DNA from: Chloroflexota bacterium
Lineage (GTDB): Bacteria > Chloroflexota > Anaerolineae > UBA4142
Length of the DNA stretch: 64,000 nt
Assembly (NCBI GenBank): GCA_016208315.1
Contig: JACQYF010000147.1
Coordinates: 1 to 64,000 of the forward strand
Direction of reading: 5' to 3'
Shown here in pieces: positions 1 through 7,589 of the stretch (position 1 is its first letter; each line of letters begins with the position of its first letter). The position numbers were made by a program, and so were the translations under genes. Below the pieces are notes generated by a model, which saw nothing but the letters and a program-made list of their open reading frames with translations, was not told the DNA's origin and made no database searches.

Positions 1-245
1 CCAAAGCGGTTCACAACTTTCGCTGGGGTATCCAGCGCTGTTTTACCTTTTATCAATTTGAAAAGAGCTTGCATCCCTTGATTCGCTCAAGCAATTTGCT
101 GGAGCGGTTCTTTCGCGAATTCCGCAACAAGTCGGATGAGGTTGGTGTGTTTCCAAACGAACCCAGTTGCCTCACGCTGTTTTATCTGGTTCTGATGCGA
201 GAACATGCCAAGCATGACCGAGTTGATTTTGCGAAAACCGGATGA
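1..245 (+). CDS. transposase C-terminal fragment (mutator/IS256-like), truncated by window edge
   Basis: An open frame enters from the left edge (first full codon at base 3) and stops with TGA at 243-245, giving about 80 residues. The segment RSSNLLERFFREFRNK followed by GVFPNEPSCLTLFYLVL resembles the C-terminal helix region of mutator/IS256-type transposases, where a conserved Asn-Glu-Arg motif lies near the last catalytic acid. The N-terminal DDE part is outside the window, so completeness cannot be judged. No terminal inverted repeat was identified downstream. A different DDE-transposase family is possible, and the assignment rests on this C-terminal motif only. Confidence 0.6.
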   Translation, partial: KAVHNFRWGIQRCFTFYQFEKSLHPLIRSSNLLERFFREFRNKSDEVGVFPNEPSCLTLFYLVLMREHAKHDRVDFAKTG

Positions 246-246
246 C

Positions 247-319
247 ACTAACCAGATTTCAGATTTCAAATTGTAGATTGCAGATTGAAAATCTAAAATC
301 TGCAATGTAAAATCTGCAA
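247..319. repeat. AT-rich stuttering repeat with self-complementary ends
   Basis: The segment is built from repeated AGATTTCAGATTT / AGATTGCAGATTG units followed by their complement (AAAATCTGCAATGTAAAATCTGCAAT), so the transcript can fold into a hairpin. It separates the transposase tail from the stop codon of nadE. It is one of several unrelated-sequence but similarly built spacers in the window. Confidence 0.75.
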
Positions 320-1150
320 TTATTTGCCCCAGTCTCTATCGTACAAAAAGTCAATGCCGATCGTGCGCGCGCTGATCTTGGCGACGATGGGCGGGACCCG
401 CTTGAAATGGTTGCGCTCGACCAACTCGATAATGCGGCGCACGACGCGCGGCTCAAAGCCTAGCGCGATCACATCGTCAGCGCGGCGCCTTTCGTCTACC
501 AAATGGTAGAGGACGGCATCGGCTTCGTCATACGTAAAGCCCAGTTCGCCTTCATCCGTCTGCCCCTGCCATAGGTCTGCGCTGGGCGGTTTGGCGATTA
601 TCGTGTCCGGCACGCCGACGGCCCGCGCGAGTTGTCGTACCTGGGCCTTGTACAAATCTGTGATGGGTTGCAGGGCCGCGGCGTTGTCGCCGAACTGGGT
701 GGTATAACCCAGCAGCGCCTCGGTCTTGTTTGACGTGCCGATCACGAGGGCGCGAAATTCCTCGGATTGGTCGTAGAGCACGATCATCCGCATACGCGCC
801 ATCACGTTACCGCGTCGCCGCGACTCGTCCCCGACGTGTTCCACGAGATACGGCTCGACCATCGGCGTGATTTCGATCACGCGCGTTTCGATGCCCAGAT
901 GGTTTGCCACCGTTTCCGCGTCCGCGCGGCTTTCCGGGTTGCTCGTGCGATACGGCATGATGACGCCGCGGACGTTCTCGCGGCCCAGCGCTTCCGCCGC
1001 GAGGAACGCGACGAGCGACGAATCTATCCCGCCGGACAGCCCGACGACGACCCGCGTATAACCGACCCGCGTCACCTCGGCGCGGATAAATTCGACGATC
1101 ATCTTGCGGACGAGGTCGGTGTTGATTTCTAGGACAGCAAGCGAATTCAT
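320..1150 (-). CDS. nadE: NAD(+) synthetase, ammonia-ligase domain
   Basis: A 276-residue NAD synthetase that converts nicotinate adenine dinucleotide, ATP and ammonia to NAD in the cytoplasm, the last step of NAD biosynthesis. The PP-loop motif GLSGGIDSS is near residue 40. The GTSNKTE and DLYKAQVRQLAR segments typical of NadE follow, and KPPSADLWQGQTDE forms the C-terminal substrate loop. The gene overlaps the upstream amidase gene by four bases (ATGA), which suggests translational coupling. In glutamine-dependent enzymes the amidase and synthetase are one polypeptide of more than 500 residues. Here they are two ORFs, so ammonia channelling would need a heteromeric complex. Confidence 0.93.
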   Translation of the reverse strand: MNSLAVLEINTDLVRKMIVEFIRAEVTRVGYTRVVVGLSGGIDSSLVAFLAAEALGRENVRGVIMPYRTSNPESRADAETVANHLGIETRVIEITPMVEPYLVEHVGDESRRRGNVMARMRMIVLYDQSEEFRALVIGTSNKTEALLGYTTQFGDNAAALQPITDLYKAQVRQLARAVGVPDTIIAKPPSADLWQGQTDEGELGFTYDEADAVLYHLVDERRRADDVIALGFEPRVVRRIIELVERNHFKRVPPIVAKISARTIGIDFLYDRDWGK

Positions 1151-2004
1151 ATTGACTGTTCTTTCGCACTACGTTCCAACTCGCGTCGCACCAACTCGCG
1201 CTCTTCGTCGCGTAGCGTGGGGAGTTTGAGCCGCGCGCGGCGGAGCGCATCCGCGTCAATTTCGGCAATCGTCAGATGCTCTTCGAATTGCGGCGCCGTG
1301 GCGACGATTCGGCCTTCCGGATCGAATACAGAGCTTCCGCCCCAAAACGAAATTCCGTCTTCCACGCCCACGCGGTTGCAGTAGAAAACGTAGGTGGTGA
1401 GCAAATCGGTGTACGCGCGCAAAAAGGCGTTGACGCTCTCCGCGCTGGACAGGCCCGATTGCACCGGGACGCCATAGCCGGGGCTGGCGGCAATATCAAT
1501 CAGAAAATCCGCGCCGTCCATCCACAGCACATAGGGCGTGGAGATATGCCACGCGTCCTCGCAAATCATCAGTCCCATTCGCCCAAAGCGCGTATCAAAG
1601 GCGCGCATGGCCCGGCCCCGCGCGAAAAAGCGCGCATCGTCGAACAAGCGATACGTAGGCAGGTAGACCTTGCGATGGATGTGGACCACGCGGCCATCGG
1701 AGAGATAGCCGGCGGCAATGTAATATTGATGGCGCGCGTCCTTCTCCACAAAGCCGATCACCAAGTCCAGGCGCCGGCTCGCGGCCAACAGCGGCGCAAA
1801 GTGGGGATCGTCCGGCGTCGGGTGGACTGCGACGTTTGCCGTCAGGTCTTTGAGATAATAGCCGGTCAGGGCGAGTTCGGGAAAGATCACCAAGTCCGCC
1901 TTTTGGGCTTGGGCCTGGGCGGTCAGATCCAGAATTTGCTTGAGGTTGGCGTCTATATCTCCGAGTCGAGGAGCGCTTTGGGCGAGCGCGAGTCTAAACT
2001 TCAT
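1147..2004 (-). CDS. carbon-nitrogen hydrolase (glutamine amidotransferase-type partner of NadE)
   Basis: A 285-residue nitrilase-superfamily protein. The Glu-Lys-Cys triad is visible: Glu in IFPELALTGYYLKDL (about residue 43), Lys in HRKVYLPTYR (about 112) and Cys in GLMICEDAWH (about 145). The extended motifs LTGY-x-x-KDL and LP-x-Y-x-x-FDDARFF match the glutaminase domain of glutamine-dependent NAD synthetase better than other nitrilases. It sits directly upstream of nadE with a 4-base overlap, so it most likely supplies ammonia from glutamine. The start ATG lies about 60 bases downstream of a good minus-strand promoter. An independent omega-amidase role is less likely given the context. 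Confidence 0.85.
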   Translation of the reverse strand: MKFRLALAQSAPRLGDIDANLKQILDLTAQAQAQKADLVIFPELALTGYYLKDLTANVAVHPTPDDPHFAPLLAASRRLDLVIGFVEKDARHQYYIAAGYLSDGRVVHIHRKVYLPTYRLFDDARFFARGRAMRAFDTRFGRMGLMICEDAWHISTPYVLWMDGADFLIDIAASPGYGVPVQSGLSSAESVNAFLRAYTDLLTTYVFYCNRVGVEDGISFWGGSSVFDPEGRIVATAPQFEEHLTIAEIDADALRRARLKLPTLRDEERELVRRELERSAKEQSI

Positions 2005-2070
2005 TGCATGAGACCTCAGTTAGCCGCGCCGATCCGGATCAGAATGAGTGGATCGCGCGAGTCGTTTCCC

Positions 2071-2099
2071 ATTATACCGCGAGGCGCGCCGCTTGGCAA
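2071..2099 (-). promoter_or_regulatory. sigma-70-like promoter for the amidase-nadE operon
   Basis: On the minus strand TTGCCA (2099-2094) and TATAAT (2076-2071) are separated by 17 bases, about 65 bases before the amidase start codon. Confidence 0.65.
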
Positions 2100-2155
2100 A
2101 GCCGCCCGCGCCGGATGGGACAACCAGGCAAATCGAGCGAATCGCGCCGCGCCTA

Positions 2156-2184
2156 TTGACAATCATTCAAGACAGTTGTACACT
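2156..2184 (+). promoter_or_regulatory. sigma-70-like promoter
   Basis: TTGACA (2156-2161), a 17-base spacer and TACACT (2179-2184) lie about 45 bases upstream of the small membrane-protein start at 2228. Confidence 0.65.
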
Positions 2185-2227
2185 ACGCGCAACCTGAGTA
2201 CCAAGGTGGCGAAAGGGGGTGAGACAA

Positions 2228-2458
2228 GTGCAGGATGCCGAAAAGCGTAGGTTGAACATCGTTCGCTTTGGATTGATGGCGATCCCACCGGTTGCGTGGG
2301 CCGTCGCGTTTGCGCCGCTCTTCTTGCTAGCCAACGGCCTCGGTATGGACTGGATCGGCATCGCGCTCATTCCCAGCTTGATTGAGGCGATTGTCGTGGC
2401 GATAGTCTGCGTGATCGTGTGGTACGGTTACAAACGCGTCATCCTACCGCGAACGTAA
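2228..2458 (+). CDS. small two-helix membrane protein of unknown function
   Basis: A 76-residue protein with two hydrophobic stretches: IPPVAWAVAFAPLFLLA, and a C-terminal LIEAIVVAIVCVIVWYGY ending in basic residues. GTG at 2228 is preferred over GTG at 2219 because the strong Shine-Dalgarno AAAGGGGGTGAG (2212-2223) then has a six-base spacer; the earlier GTG lies inside the Shine-Dalgarno itself. A consensus promoter lies just upstream. No family was recognised. It is probably a single-gene transcript or cotranscribed with the LysM gene. Confidence 0.6.
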   Translation: MQDAEKRRLNIVRFGLMAIPPVAWAVAFAPLFLLANGLGMDWIGIALIPSLIEAIVVAIVCVIVWYGYKRVILPRT

Positions 2459-2553
2459 TCTCCAACGCCAATCGTCGTATTGAACCACAGGCCGCAGTTT
2501 GGCCCCATTCTTCCCCCTCACTTTAGAGGGGCGGTTGTTACCAAGGAGGCAGG

Positions 2554-3006
2554 ATGCGCCGAATCTTGTTCGCCGTAATGATTGTGCTTGCCCTGGTCGT
2601 CCTAACCCATGCCACGACCGGGACGACGCTCGCCGCGGGGCCCAAGTATCACGTCGTCCAGCCCGGGCAGACGCTCACCTCGATCGCAGGCGCGTACGGA
2701 ATGAGTACCTGGTCCATCGCCTACGCGAACGGGGTGTGGAATCCGAACCTGATTTACGTCGGTCAGGTGCTTGTGATTCCGTATCCGGGGTACGACTACG
2801 GTTACTATCCGCGCCCCTATTACCCGGTGGTCTATTATCCCAAGCCGACCGTCGGCTGCTTTTACTGGGTGAAGTACGGCGATACGATGCTCGCCATTGC
2901 GGGGCGTTTTCGCGGCGATGCTTGGACCATCGCACGCGCGAACGGCATCTACAATCTGAACTGGATCTACGCCGGCCAGCGGCTCTTTATCCCCGGCTGC
3001 AAGTAA
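2554..3006 (+). CDS. secreted double-LysM domain protein
   Basis: A 150-residue exported protein with an N-terminal signal peptide (hydrophobic core about residues 5-22, cleavage probably after TLA). Two LysM modules follow. The first runs about residues 31-77 (YHVVQPGQTLTSIA ... IYVGQVLVIP) and the second about 103-148 (YWVKYGDTMLAIA ... IYAGQRLFIP). They are joined by a Tyr/Pro-rich linker. LysM modules bind peptidoglycan or other N-acetylglucosamine polymers, so the protein probably sits at the cell wall. No catalytic domain is present. The start has AAGGAGG with good spacing, and a rho-independent terminator follows immediately. Confidence 0.88.
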   Translation: MRRILFAVMIVLALVVLTHATTGTTLAAGPKYHVVQPGQTLTSIAGAYGMSTWSIAYANGVWNPNLIYVGQVLVIPYPGYDYGYYPRPYYPVVYYPKPTVGCFYWVKYGDTMLAIAGRFRGDAWTIARANGIYNLNWIYAGQRLFIPGCK

Positions 3007-3026
3007 ACCGGGGCGGCTGCGACAAG

Positions 3027-3058
3027 ACGAGGACTCGCGCGAGTCCTCGTTTCATTTT
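3027..3058 (+). terminator. rho-independent terminator after the LysM gene
   Basis: A perfect 10-bp stem ACGAGGACTC / GAGTCCTCGT with a GCGC loop is followed by TTTCATTTT. It lies between convergent genes and may serve both. Confidence 0.75.
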
Positions 3059-3558
3059 CGCTTTTCGATATCCCCGCGATGAAACTTGTCGTGAATCACC
3101 AAGATGCGGAACATGCCTTGCACCGACTGCTTGCCCCACACCGCATGCTCGCCAGTCCGTTCCAACTGCTCGGGCGTTAACGTCTCCAGCCACGCGAGCG
3201 TGTCCGCGCGCGCCTGGCGCAGCGCCTCAAGGATTTCATTCAACGATTTGGCCCGCCAGCGTTCGGTCATCCACGCATTGAATTTGTCCATTTCGAATTC
3301 GCCCGGAAAGTCGCGATACTCCTGCGCAAATTCGGCGAGTTGCGCCGGCGATTTTTTGGCGACCATCATCTTGGCGAATTTCACATTCACCCCTTCAGCC
3401 ATCGCGACATGGGCGAGAATATCCTTGATGGACCAGCCGCTTTCGCCAAATGGGCGGAGCAGCGCTTCAGGCGGCAGACCGGCAAAGGACTCGATCAGCT
3501 TGGCGCGTTCGGCGTTCAATTTCGCTTTGATTCCGGCAACATCGTCAGGTCTGGGCAT
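3052..3558 (-). CDS. DinB/ClbS-like four-helix-bundle protein
   Basis: A 168-residue protein of the DinB/mycothiol-dependent-isomerase fold. An N-terminal helix pair contains WSIKDILAHVAMAEG, and the C-terminal helix contains FRILVIHDKFHRGDI. These provide the spaced histidines that usually bind a divalent metal in this superfamily. Members include thiol-dependent transferases and the colibactin-resistance protein ClbS, but the substrate cannot be told here. The start has GGAGG followed by an A-rich spacer. The gene is transcribed from a promoter that shares its -35 region with the divergent xdhC-like gene. Confidence 0.75.
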   Translation of the reverse strand: MPRPDDVAGIKAKLNAERAKLIESFAGLPPEALLRPFGESGWSIKDILAHVAMAEGVNVKFAKMMVAKKSPAQLAEFAQEYRDFPGEFEMDKFNAWMTERWRAKSLNEILEALRQARADTLAWLETLTPEQLERTGEHAVWGKQSVQGMFRILVIHDKFHRGDIEKRK

Positions 3559-3584
3559 GTTTTTTCCTCCGTGAGCGTCGCGCC

Positions 3585-3613
3585 ATTATACCTATTGAAA
3601 ACCCATTGCGCAA
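3585..3613 (-). promoter_or_regulatory. promoter for the DinB-like gene, sharing a palindromic -35
   Basis: Minus strand: TTGCGC (3613-3608), 17 bases, TATAAT (3590-3585). The -35 lies in the palindrome TTGCGCAA (3606-3613) that is also the -35 of the plus-strand promoter. Confidence 0.65.
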
Positions 3614-3634
3614 CAAACCTATTCGGACTATAAT
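3606..3634 (+). promoter_or_regulatory. promoter for the XdhC pair, sharing a palindromic -35
   Basis: Plus strand: TTGCGC (3606-3611), 17 bases, TATAAT (3629-3634). It lies 32 bases before the ATG at 3666. This also rules out a start at the TTG of 3606. Confidence 0.7.
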
Positions 3635-3665
3635 TCGGCGCAAAGAGTTCGAAAGGCAAGTTGAA

Positions 3666-3977
3666 ATGCGGGATTTGATCGTGACGATAGATGAATGGCG
3701 GGCGCGCGGCGACCGGGTCGCGCTGGCGACCGTGGTCAAGACCGGCGGCTCGACGCCGCGGCCGCTGGGTTCCAAAATGATCGTGAACTCGCGCGGCGAA
3801 TTTGCCGGTTCGGTGAGCGGCGGTTGCGTGGAGGGCGCGGTCATTGACGAGGCGCAGCACGTTCTCAAAACGGGCCGCCCCAAGCTCCTGAAATACGGCA
3901 TCGCCGACGAAACCGCGTGGGACGTGGGGCTTTCGTGCGGGGGGATGATTGAAGTGTTTGTAGAGCCAGTTCAGTAG
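3666..3977 (+). CDS. XdhC/CoxI N-terminal domain protein
   Basis: A 103-residue stand-alone XdhC_CoxI domain, with the hallmark segments ATVVKTGGSTPRPLGSKM, GSVSGGCVEGAV and GLSCGGMIEVFVEP. The conserved cysteines in GGCVE and SCGG are present. XdhC family proteins bind and sulfurate molybdenum cofactor for xanthine dehydrogenase-type enzymes. No molybdoenzyme subunit is nearby, although a MOSC protein occurs at 16129. ATG 3666 is chosen because upstream codons overlap the promoter. The gene ends at the edge of a self-complementary repeat and is followed by a second XdhC-like gene. Confidence 0.85.
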   Translation: MRDLIVTIDEWRARGDRVALATVVKTGGSTPRPLGSKMIVNSRGEFAGSVSGGCVEGAVIDEAQHVLKTGRPKLLKYGIADETAWDVGLSCGGMIEVFVEPVQ

Positions 3978-4051
3978 TTGGATAGTTTTTGGTTTTGTAG
4001 TCAACCCAACCGTACGACTGTCAAACTACCTAACTATGAAACTATGAAACT
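3972..4051. repeat. stuttering self-complementary spacer
   Basis: TAGTTGGATAGTTTTTGG units are followed by CTACCTAACTATGAAACTATGAAACTATGG, so the two halves can pair. It begins at the stop codon of the first XdhC gene and runs into the start codon of the second. Confidence 0.75.
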
Positions 4052-4804
4052 ATGGATCTATACGACGAACTCAAGCGCAACATCAACGAGCAGAATCTCT
4101 GCGCGGTGGCGACCGTGGTCAGTGGCGCCGAAAATGCCGGCGCGAAAATGCTCGTGTATCCGGATGGGCGCGCGGTCGGCGCACTGGGGAACGACGAATT
4201 GCAGCGGGCCGTGATCCAAGACGCGCAGCGGTTGATGATCGTTGAGAAATCTGAGAACTTGGCCTACGGCCAAGCGGAGATTTTCATTGACGTTTTTGCG
4301 CCCAAGCCCAAGCTCATCATTTTCGGCGGCGTCCACACCGCGATGCCCTTGACGCAATTCGCGCAGGCGCTCGGTTTCCACGTCACCGTCGTGGATGGCC
4401 GCGCGCGCTTTGCCACGCGTGAGCGCTTTCCCACGGCGGACGAAATCATCGTCGCCTGGCCCGACGAGGCGCTGGCGCAGCTCAAGGTAGATTCGTCCAC
4501 CTACGTTGCGATTCTGACCCACGACCCCAAATTCGACATCCCCGCGCTCGCCGCGCTCGCCGGAACGCCCGCGCGCTACATCGGCTCGATGGGCTCGCGC
4601 GAAACGCGCAAGCAACATTTTGCGGAACTGCGCGCCCGCGGCGTCTCCGACGAATTTCTTGAAACCGTACATGGACCGATCGGGCTGGATTTAGGCGCGC
4701 GCACGCCGGAGGAAATGGCGCTCGCGGTGATGGCGGAGCTTGTGGCGGTGCGGTACGGGAGGGGCGGAGGATCACTGTCGCGAGGGATGAGGGTTGAGGG
4801 ATGA
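4052..4804 (+). CDS. XdhC family protein with Rossmann domain
   Basis: A 250-residue protein. Residues 1-85 form an XdhC_CoxI-like domain, and about 90-235 an XdhC Rossmann domain with KLIIFGGVHTAMPLTQFA (dinucleotide-type turn), VTVVDGRARFATRERFP, ILTHDPKFD and YIGSMGSRETRKQHF. These are typical of the C-terminal half of XdhC. Together with the preceding gene it would make a two-subunit molybdenum-cofactor insertion or sulfuration factor. The last residues (SLSRGMRVEG) and the stop are read from the start of the next repeat, so the native C-terminus appears replaced. The start codon lies at the end of the preceding repeat, with no strong Shine-Dalgarno. Confidence 0.85.
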   Translation: MDLYDELKRNINEQNLCAVATVVSGAENAGAKMLVYPDGRAVGALGNDELQRAVIQDAQRLMIVEKSENLAYGQAEIFIDVFAPKPKLIIFGGVHTAMPLTQFAQALGFHVTVVDGRARFATRERFPTADEIIVAWPDEALAQLKVDSSTYVAILTHDPKFDIPALAALAGTPARYIGSMGSRETRKQHFAELRARGVSDEFLETVHGPIGLDLGARTPEEMALAVMAELVAVRYGRGGGSLSRGMRVEG

Positions 4805-4857
4805 AGAAAAACGAATTCCGTTTTCATCCCTCATCTCTCATCCCTCATCCCTCGAAT
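4785..4857. repeat. stuttering self-complementary spacer (GAGGGATGA type)
   Basis: GGGATGAGGGTTGAGGGATGA is followed by TCATCCCTCATCTCTCATCCCTCATCCCTC with GAATTC flanks. It forms a long hairpin. It encodes the last codons and stop of the XdhC gene and abuts the stop of the HD gene. Confidence 0.8.
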
Positions 4858-5412
4858 TCACAGCCCTAACGTTTGGGCATTTTCCTTCAAGGCCTCTAAC
4901 ACATTCCCAATGTGCTCATCTAGCGGCACGCCCAACTCCTGTGCGCCCTTTTCGATCTGGTCGCGGTGAACGCCGCGCGCGAACGCCTTGTCTTTCCATT
5001 TCTTCTTGACCGCCGCCACATCCACGTCCGCAATCTTCTTGGACGGACGCACGAGCGCGACGGCAATCGCCATCCCCGTCAGTTCGTCCACGGCATACAG
5101 GGTCTTTTCGAGCAGCTCGGTCCGCGGGATGTCGAGATGGTCCCCGTGCGACATCACCGCGCGCACCAAATGCTCGGGCCAGCCGTGCTCGCGCAGAATT
5201 TCGCCGTCCTTTTGGGGATGCTGGTCGGGATACTTTTCGTAGGCGAAATCGTGGATCAGCCCGATATTGCCCCACAGGTTTTCGTCCTGCCCGTATTTGC
5301 GGGCATACCATTTCATCGCCGCTTCGACCGCGAGGTGATGCTTGCGGAGATAGTCGGCCTCGGTGTACTGGGATAGCAGTTGCCAAACGTCGTCACGATT
5401 GAGATGATTCAA
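4858..5412 (-). CDS. HD-domain hydrolase
   Basis: A 184-residue HD-superfamily protein. Metal-binding positions are seen in YLRKHHLAVEAAM (first His), GLIHDFAYEKYPDQHP (His-Asp doublet, then a further His) and AVMSHGDHLDI. The C-terminal helices (DVAAVKKKWKDKAFARG) match the small HDIG-type proteins often annotated as phosphohydrolases. The substrate is not deducible. A TTG start at 5412 is preferred because GGAGG lies nine bases upstream. A good promoter lies at 5468-5496 on the same strand. Confidence 0.8.
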   Translation of the reverse strand: MNHLNRDDVWQLLSQYTEADYLRKHHLAVEAAMKWYARKYGQDENLWGNIGLIHDFAYEKYPDQHPQKDGEILREHGWPEHLVRAVMSHGDHLDIPRTELLEKTLYAVDELTGMAIAVALVRPSKKIADVDVAAVKKKWKDKAFARGVHRDQIEKGAQELGVPLDEHIGNVLEALKENAQTLGL

Positions 5413-5467
5413 CTTCTCAGTCCTCCGAAGGATTATTGTAGATAGACCTGCTGGAATCATTGCCTCT

Positions 5468-5496
5468 ATTATCCGCCAAACCCCAATTCGCGTCAA
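5468..5496 (-). promoter_or_regulatory. promoter for the HD gene
   Basis: Minus strand: TTGACG (5496-5491), 17 bases, GATAAT (5473-5468). Confidence 0.6.
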
Positions 5497-5514
5497 TTGC
5501 GCCGCGCGCCTGTT

Positions 5515-5541
5515 TTGACTTGCCAGAGCATTTGATATACT
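5515..5541 (+). promoter_or_regulatory. candidate promoter for the HEAT-repeat gene
   Basis: TTGACT (5515-5520) and TATACT (5536-5541) have a short 15-base spacer, 24 bases before the ATG. Confidence 0.45.
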
Positions 5542-5564
5542 CTTGGGCGCAAGGGAGGTGGGGC

Positions 5565-6410
5565 ATGCCGCTTTTCAAACCCAGCATCGCGGCGCTCAAA
5601 CAGAAACGCGATGTGGCCGGACTTGCCGGCGCGCTCAAGAGCAAGGATCGCCAAACCCGGCGCGACGCGCTCAAGGCGCTGGCCGACCTTGAAGCGCGCG
5701 CGGCCGTTCCGGCGCTGATCGAACTGCTGCTCGTCGAGGATGGCGACCTGCAAACCAAGGTTGACGTCGCCGAATTGCTGCGCAAACTTGCGGATGGCTC
5801 TGCCGTCCCCGCGCTCCTCAAGGCGAATGCCGTCAGCCAAGAGCGCGAACGCGCGCGCATCAAGGCGGCGATTGCCTCTTCCGACCACCGGTATCGCGAC
5901 GGTCTCTACGTCAACCTGATCTCTGCGGAGGAGACCACGCTTCGCAGTTCGATTGCGGCGGCTTTGGGCGAGATTGGGGGCTGCGAGGGTTTGCGCGCCC
6001 TCTTTGAGCAGTTGGCTTCGGAAACGGGCCCGATGGAGCGCAACACCAAAGATGCCATCAAAATGGCGATCGTCAACGCGCTGGGGAAAAATGATCCGGG
6101 CGCAACACAAGTCATGTGCGATCTGCTCAAGCATGAATCGCCCGAGATTCGAGGATGGGCCGCGCATTGCCTCGGCGAGGCGGGAGACCCGAGCAGCCAA
6201 GCGGCGCTATTGCGGATCGCGTGTGACGACCAACAGCCGTTTTCCGTTCGTCAATACGCGATTGCCAGTTTGGGACAAATCGGCGACGAGCGCGCCATCC
6301 CGGACCTCGAAAACCTCAGCGTCATGCCCAATCGCGTGTTGGCGCGGGATGCGCGCCAAAGCGCCGAGTTGATCCGCCAGCGCCGGCCCAAGTCGCCTGC
6401 GCTATGGTAG
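5565..6410 (+). CDS. HEAT-repeat (PBS-lyase type) protein
   Basis: A 281-residue all-helical protein made of tandem HEAT-like repeats. Clear units are DRQTRRDALKALADLEARAAVPALIELL, RSSIAAALGEIGG, VNALGKNDPGATQVMCDLL, RGWAAHCLGEAGDPSSQAALLRI and VRQYAIASLGQIGDERAIPDLENL. Such repeats scaffold protein contacts or occur in phycobilin-lyase relatives, and no catalytic motif is visible. ATG 5565 follows AAGGGAGGTGGGG and is preferred over upstream starts that overlap the promoter. The 3' end overlaps the convergent peptidase gene by nine bases. Confidence 0.85.
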   Translation: MPLFKPSIAALKQKRDVAGLAGALKSKDRQTRRDALKALADLEARAAVPALIELLLVEDGDLQTKVDVAELLRKLADGSAVPALLKANAVSQERERARIKAAIASSDHRYRDGLYVNLISAEETTLRSSIAAALGEIGGCEGLRALFEQLASETGPMERNTKDAIKMAIVNALGKNDPGATQVMCDLLKHESPEIRGWAAHCLGEAGDPSSQAALLRIACDDQQPFSVRQYAIASLGQIGDERAIPDLENLSVMPNRVLARDARQSAELIRQRRPKSPALW

Positions 6411-7589
6411 GATTTTGGAAGACGAGAGGAACTTGCGCGCCGCCTCCGCCAACAGCGCCGCGCCCGTCGGCAGCACGGCTTCGTCAATATCAAACACCGG
6501 GTTGTGATGCGGGCGCTGCACCTCATCTTTCTTTGCGCCGAGATAAAAGAACGCGCCCGGTTTGGCTTGCGCCATGAAGCTGAAATCCTCCGCGCCCATC
6601 TGCAATTGCGCCTCTTTCACCCGCTCGGCTCCGACCAGCCCGGTCGCCATCTCGCGAACGAATTCCGTCATTTTGGGATCGTTCACCGTCGTCGGATAGC
6701 CGTGAAGAATTTTGAGCTTGTAATCGCCGCCCCACGCGCGCGTGACCGCGAAAGCTTTCTCAAGCTCGCCGTGCAATAGAGCGCGGACACTCGGCTCGAA
6801 ACTGCGAATCGTCCCGGCCAGGCGTACTGATTCAGGAATAATGTTCAGCGCGGTTCCGGCGTTGATGATGCAAACCGAAATCAACCCTTGCTTCGTCGGG
6901 TCCATCCGCCGCGAGACGATGCCGTGAATCGCGTTAATGACGTGGGCCGATAGCCAGATCGGGTCGAGCGCTTCGTGCGGGTACGCGCCGTGTCCCCCGC
7001 GCCCGATCACCTCGCCCTCGAAACCATCTACCGCCGCCATGAACGCGCCGGCGCGAACATACACCTCATTGCTCGGCAGCGTACTGATGACGTGTAAACC
7101 GACGACTGCATCCACATTGTTCAGCGCGCCTTCCTGCACCATCAACTGCCCGCCGCTCTTGCCATCCTTGCCCGCGTTTTCCTCTGCGGGTTGAAAGAGC
7201 AATTTCACCGTGCCCTTTAGCCGACCTTGTTTGAAATCTTGGTTGAGCAGCATCGCCGCGCCGAGCAGACAGGTCGTGTGCGCGTCGTGACCGCAGGCGT
7301 GCATCTTGCCCGGATTCTGCGATTTGTATTCCGTCTCGTTCGCTTCGAGAATCGGCAGCGCGTCCATATCGGCGCGCAGCGCAAACCGCGGCTCGCCCTC
7401 GCCCAGATATGCGACGACGCCCGTCTTGGCGACGCCCGTCTCGTACTCGACGCCGAGATCGTGCAGCGTCTCCGCGACGCGCTGCGCGGTGCGAACTTCT
7501 TCAAATGCCAGTTCCGGATGCTGGTGCAAATCGCGGCGGATGGCGATCAGTTTTTCTTTCAGCGCGTGCGCGCGGTCAAGGTAGCTCAT
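6402..7589 (-). CDS. M20-family amidohydrolase (N-acyl amino acid/hippurate hydrolase type)
   Basis: A 395-residue metallo-amidohydrolase of the M20D (AbgA/HipO/IAA-amidohydrolase) group. Metal-ligand motifs are ALRADMDALP, MHACGHDAHTT, FQPAEE and a C-terminal HHNPVFDIDE. A lid domain (about residues 185-290) carries GRGGHGAYPHEA. The enzyme would hydrolyse N-acylated amino acids in the cytoplasm. ATG 7589 has GGAGAG six bases upstream; seven extra in-frame codons upstream are probably not used. Its start overlaps the end of a short antitoxin-like gene, so the two may be cotranscribed. Confidence 0.9.
   Translation of the reverse strand: MSYLDRAHALKEKLIAIRRDLHQHPELAFEEVRTAQRVAETLHDLGVEYETGVAKTGVVAYLGEGEPRFALRADMDALPILEANETEYKSQNPGKMHACGHDAHTTCLLGAAMLLNQDFKQGRLKGTVKLLFQPAEENAGKDGKSGGQLMVQEGALNNVDAVVGLHVISTLPSNEVYVRAGAFMAAVDGFEGEVIGRGGHGAYPHEALDPIWLSAHVINAIHGIVSRRMDPTKQGLISVCIINAGTALNIIPESVRLAGTIRSFEPSVRALLHGELEKAFAVTRAWGGDYKLKILHGYPTTVNDPKMTEFVREMATGLVGAERVKEAQLQMGAEDFSFMAQAKPGAFFYLGAKKDEVQRPHHNPVFDIDEAVLPTGAALLAEAARKFLSSSKILP

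Noticed and set aside
1276-2250. Plus-strand open frame of 324 codons opposite the amidase gene
   Set aside because: It crosses the amidase promoter and the next gene's start region, and has no family motifs.
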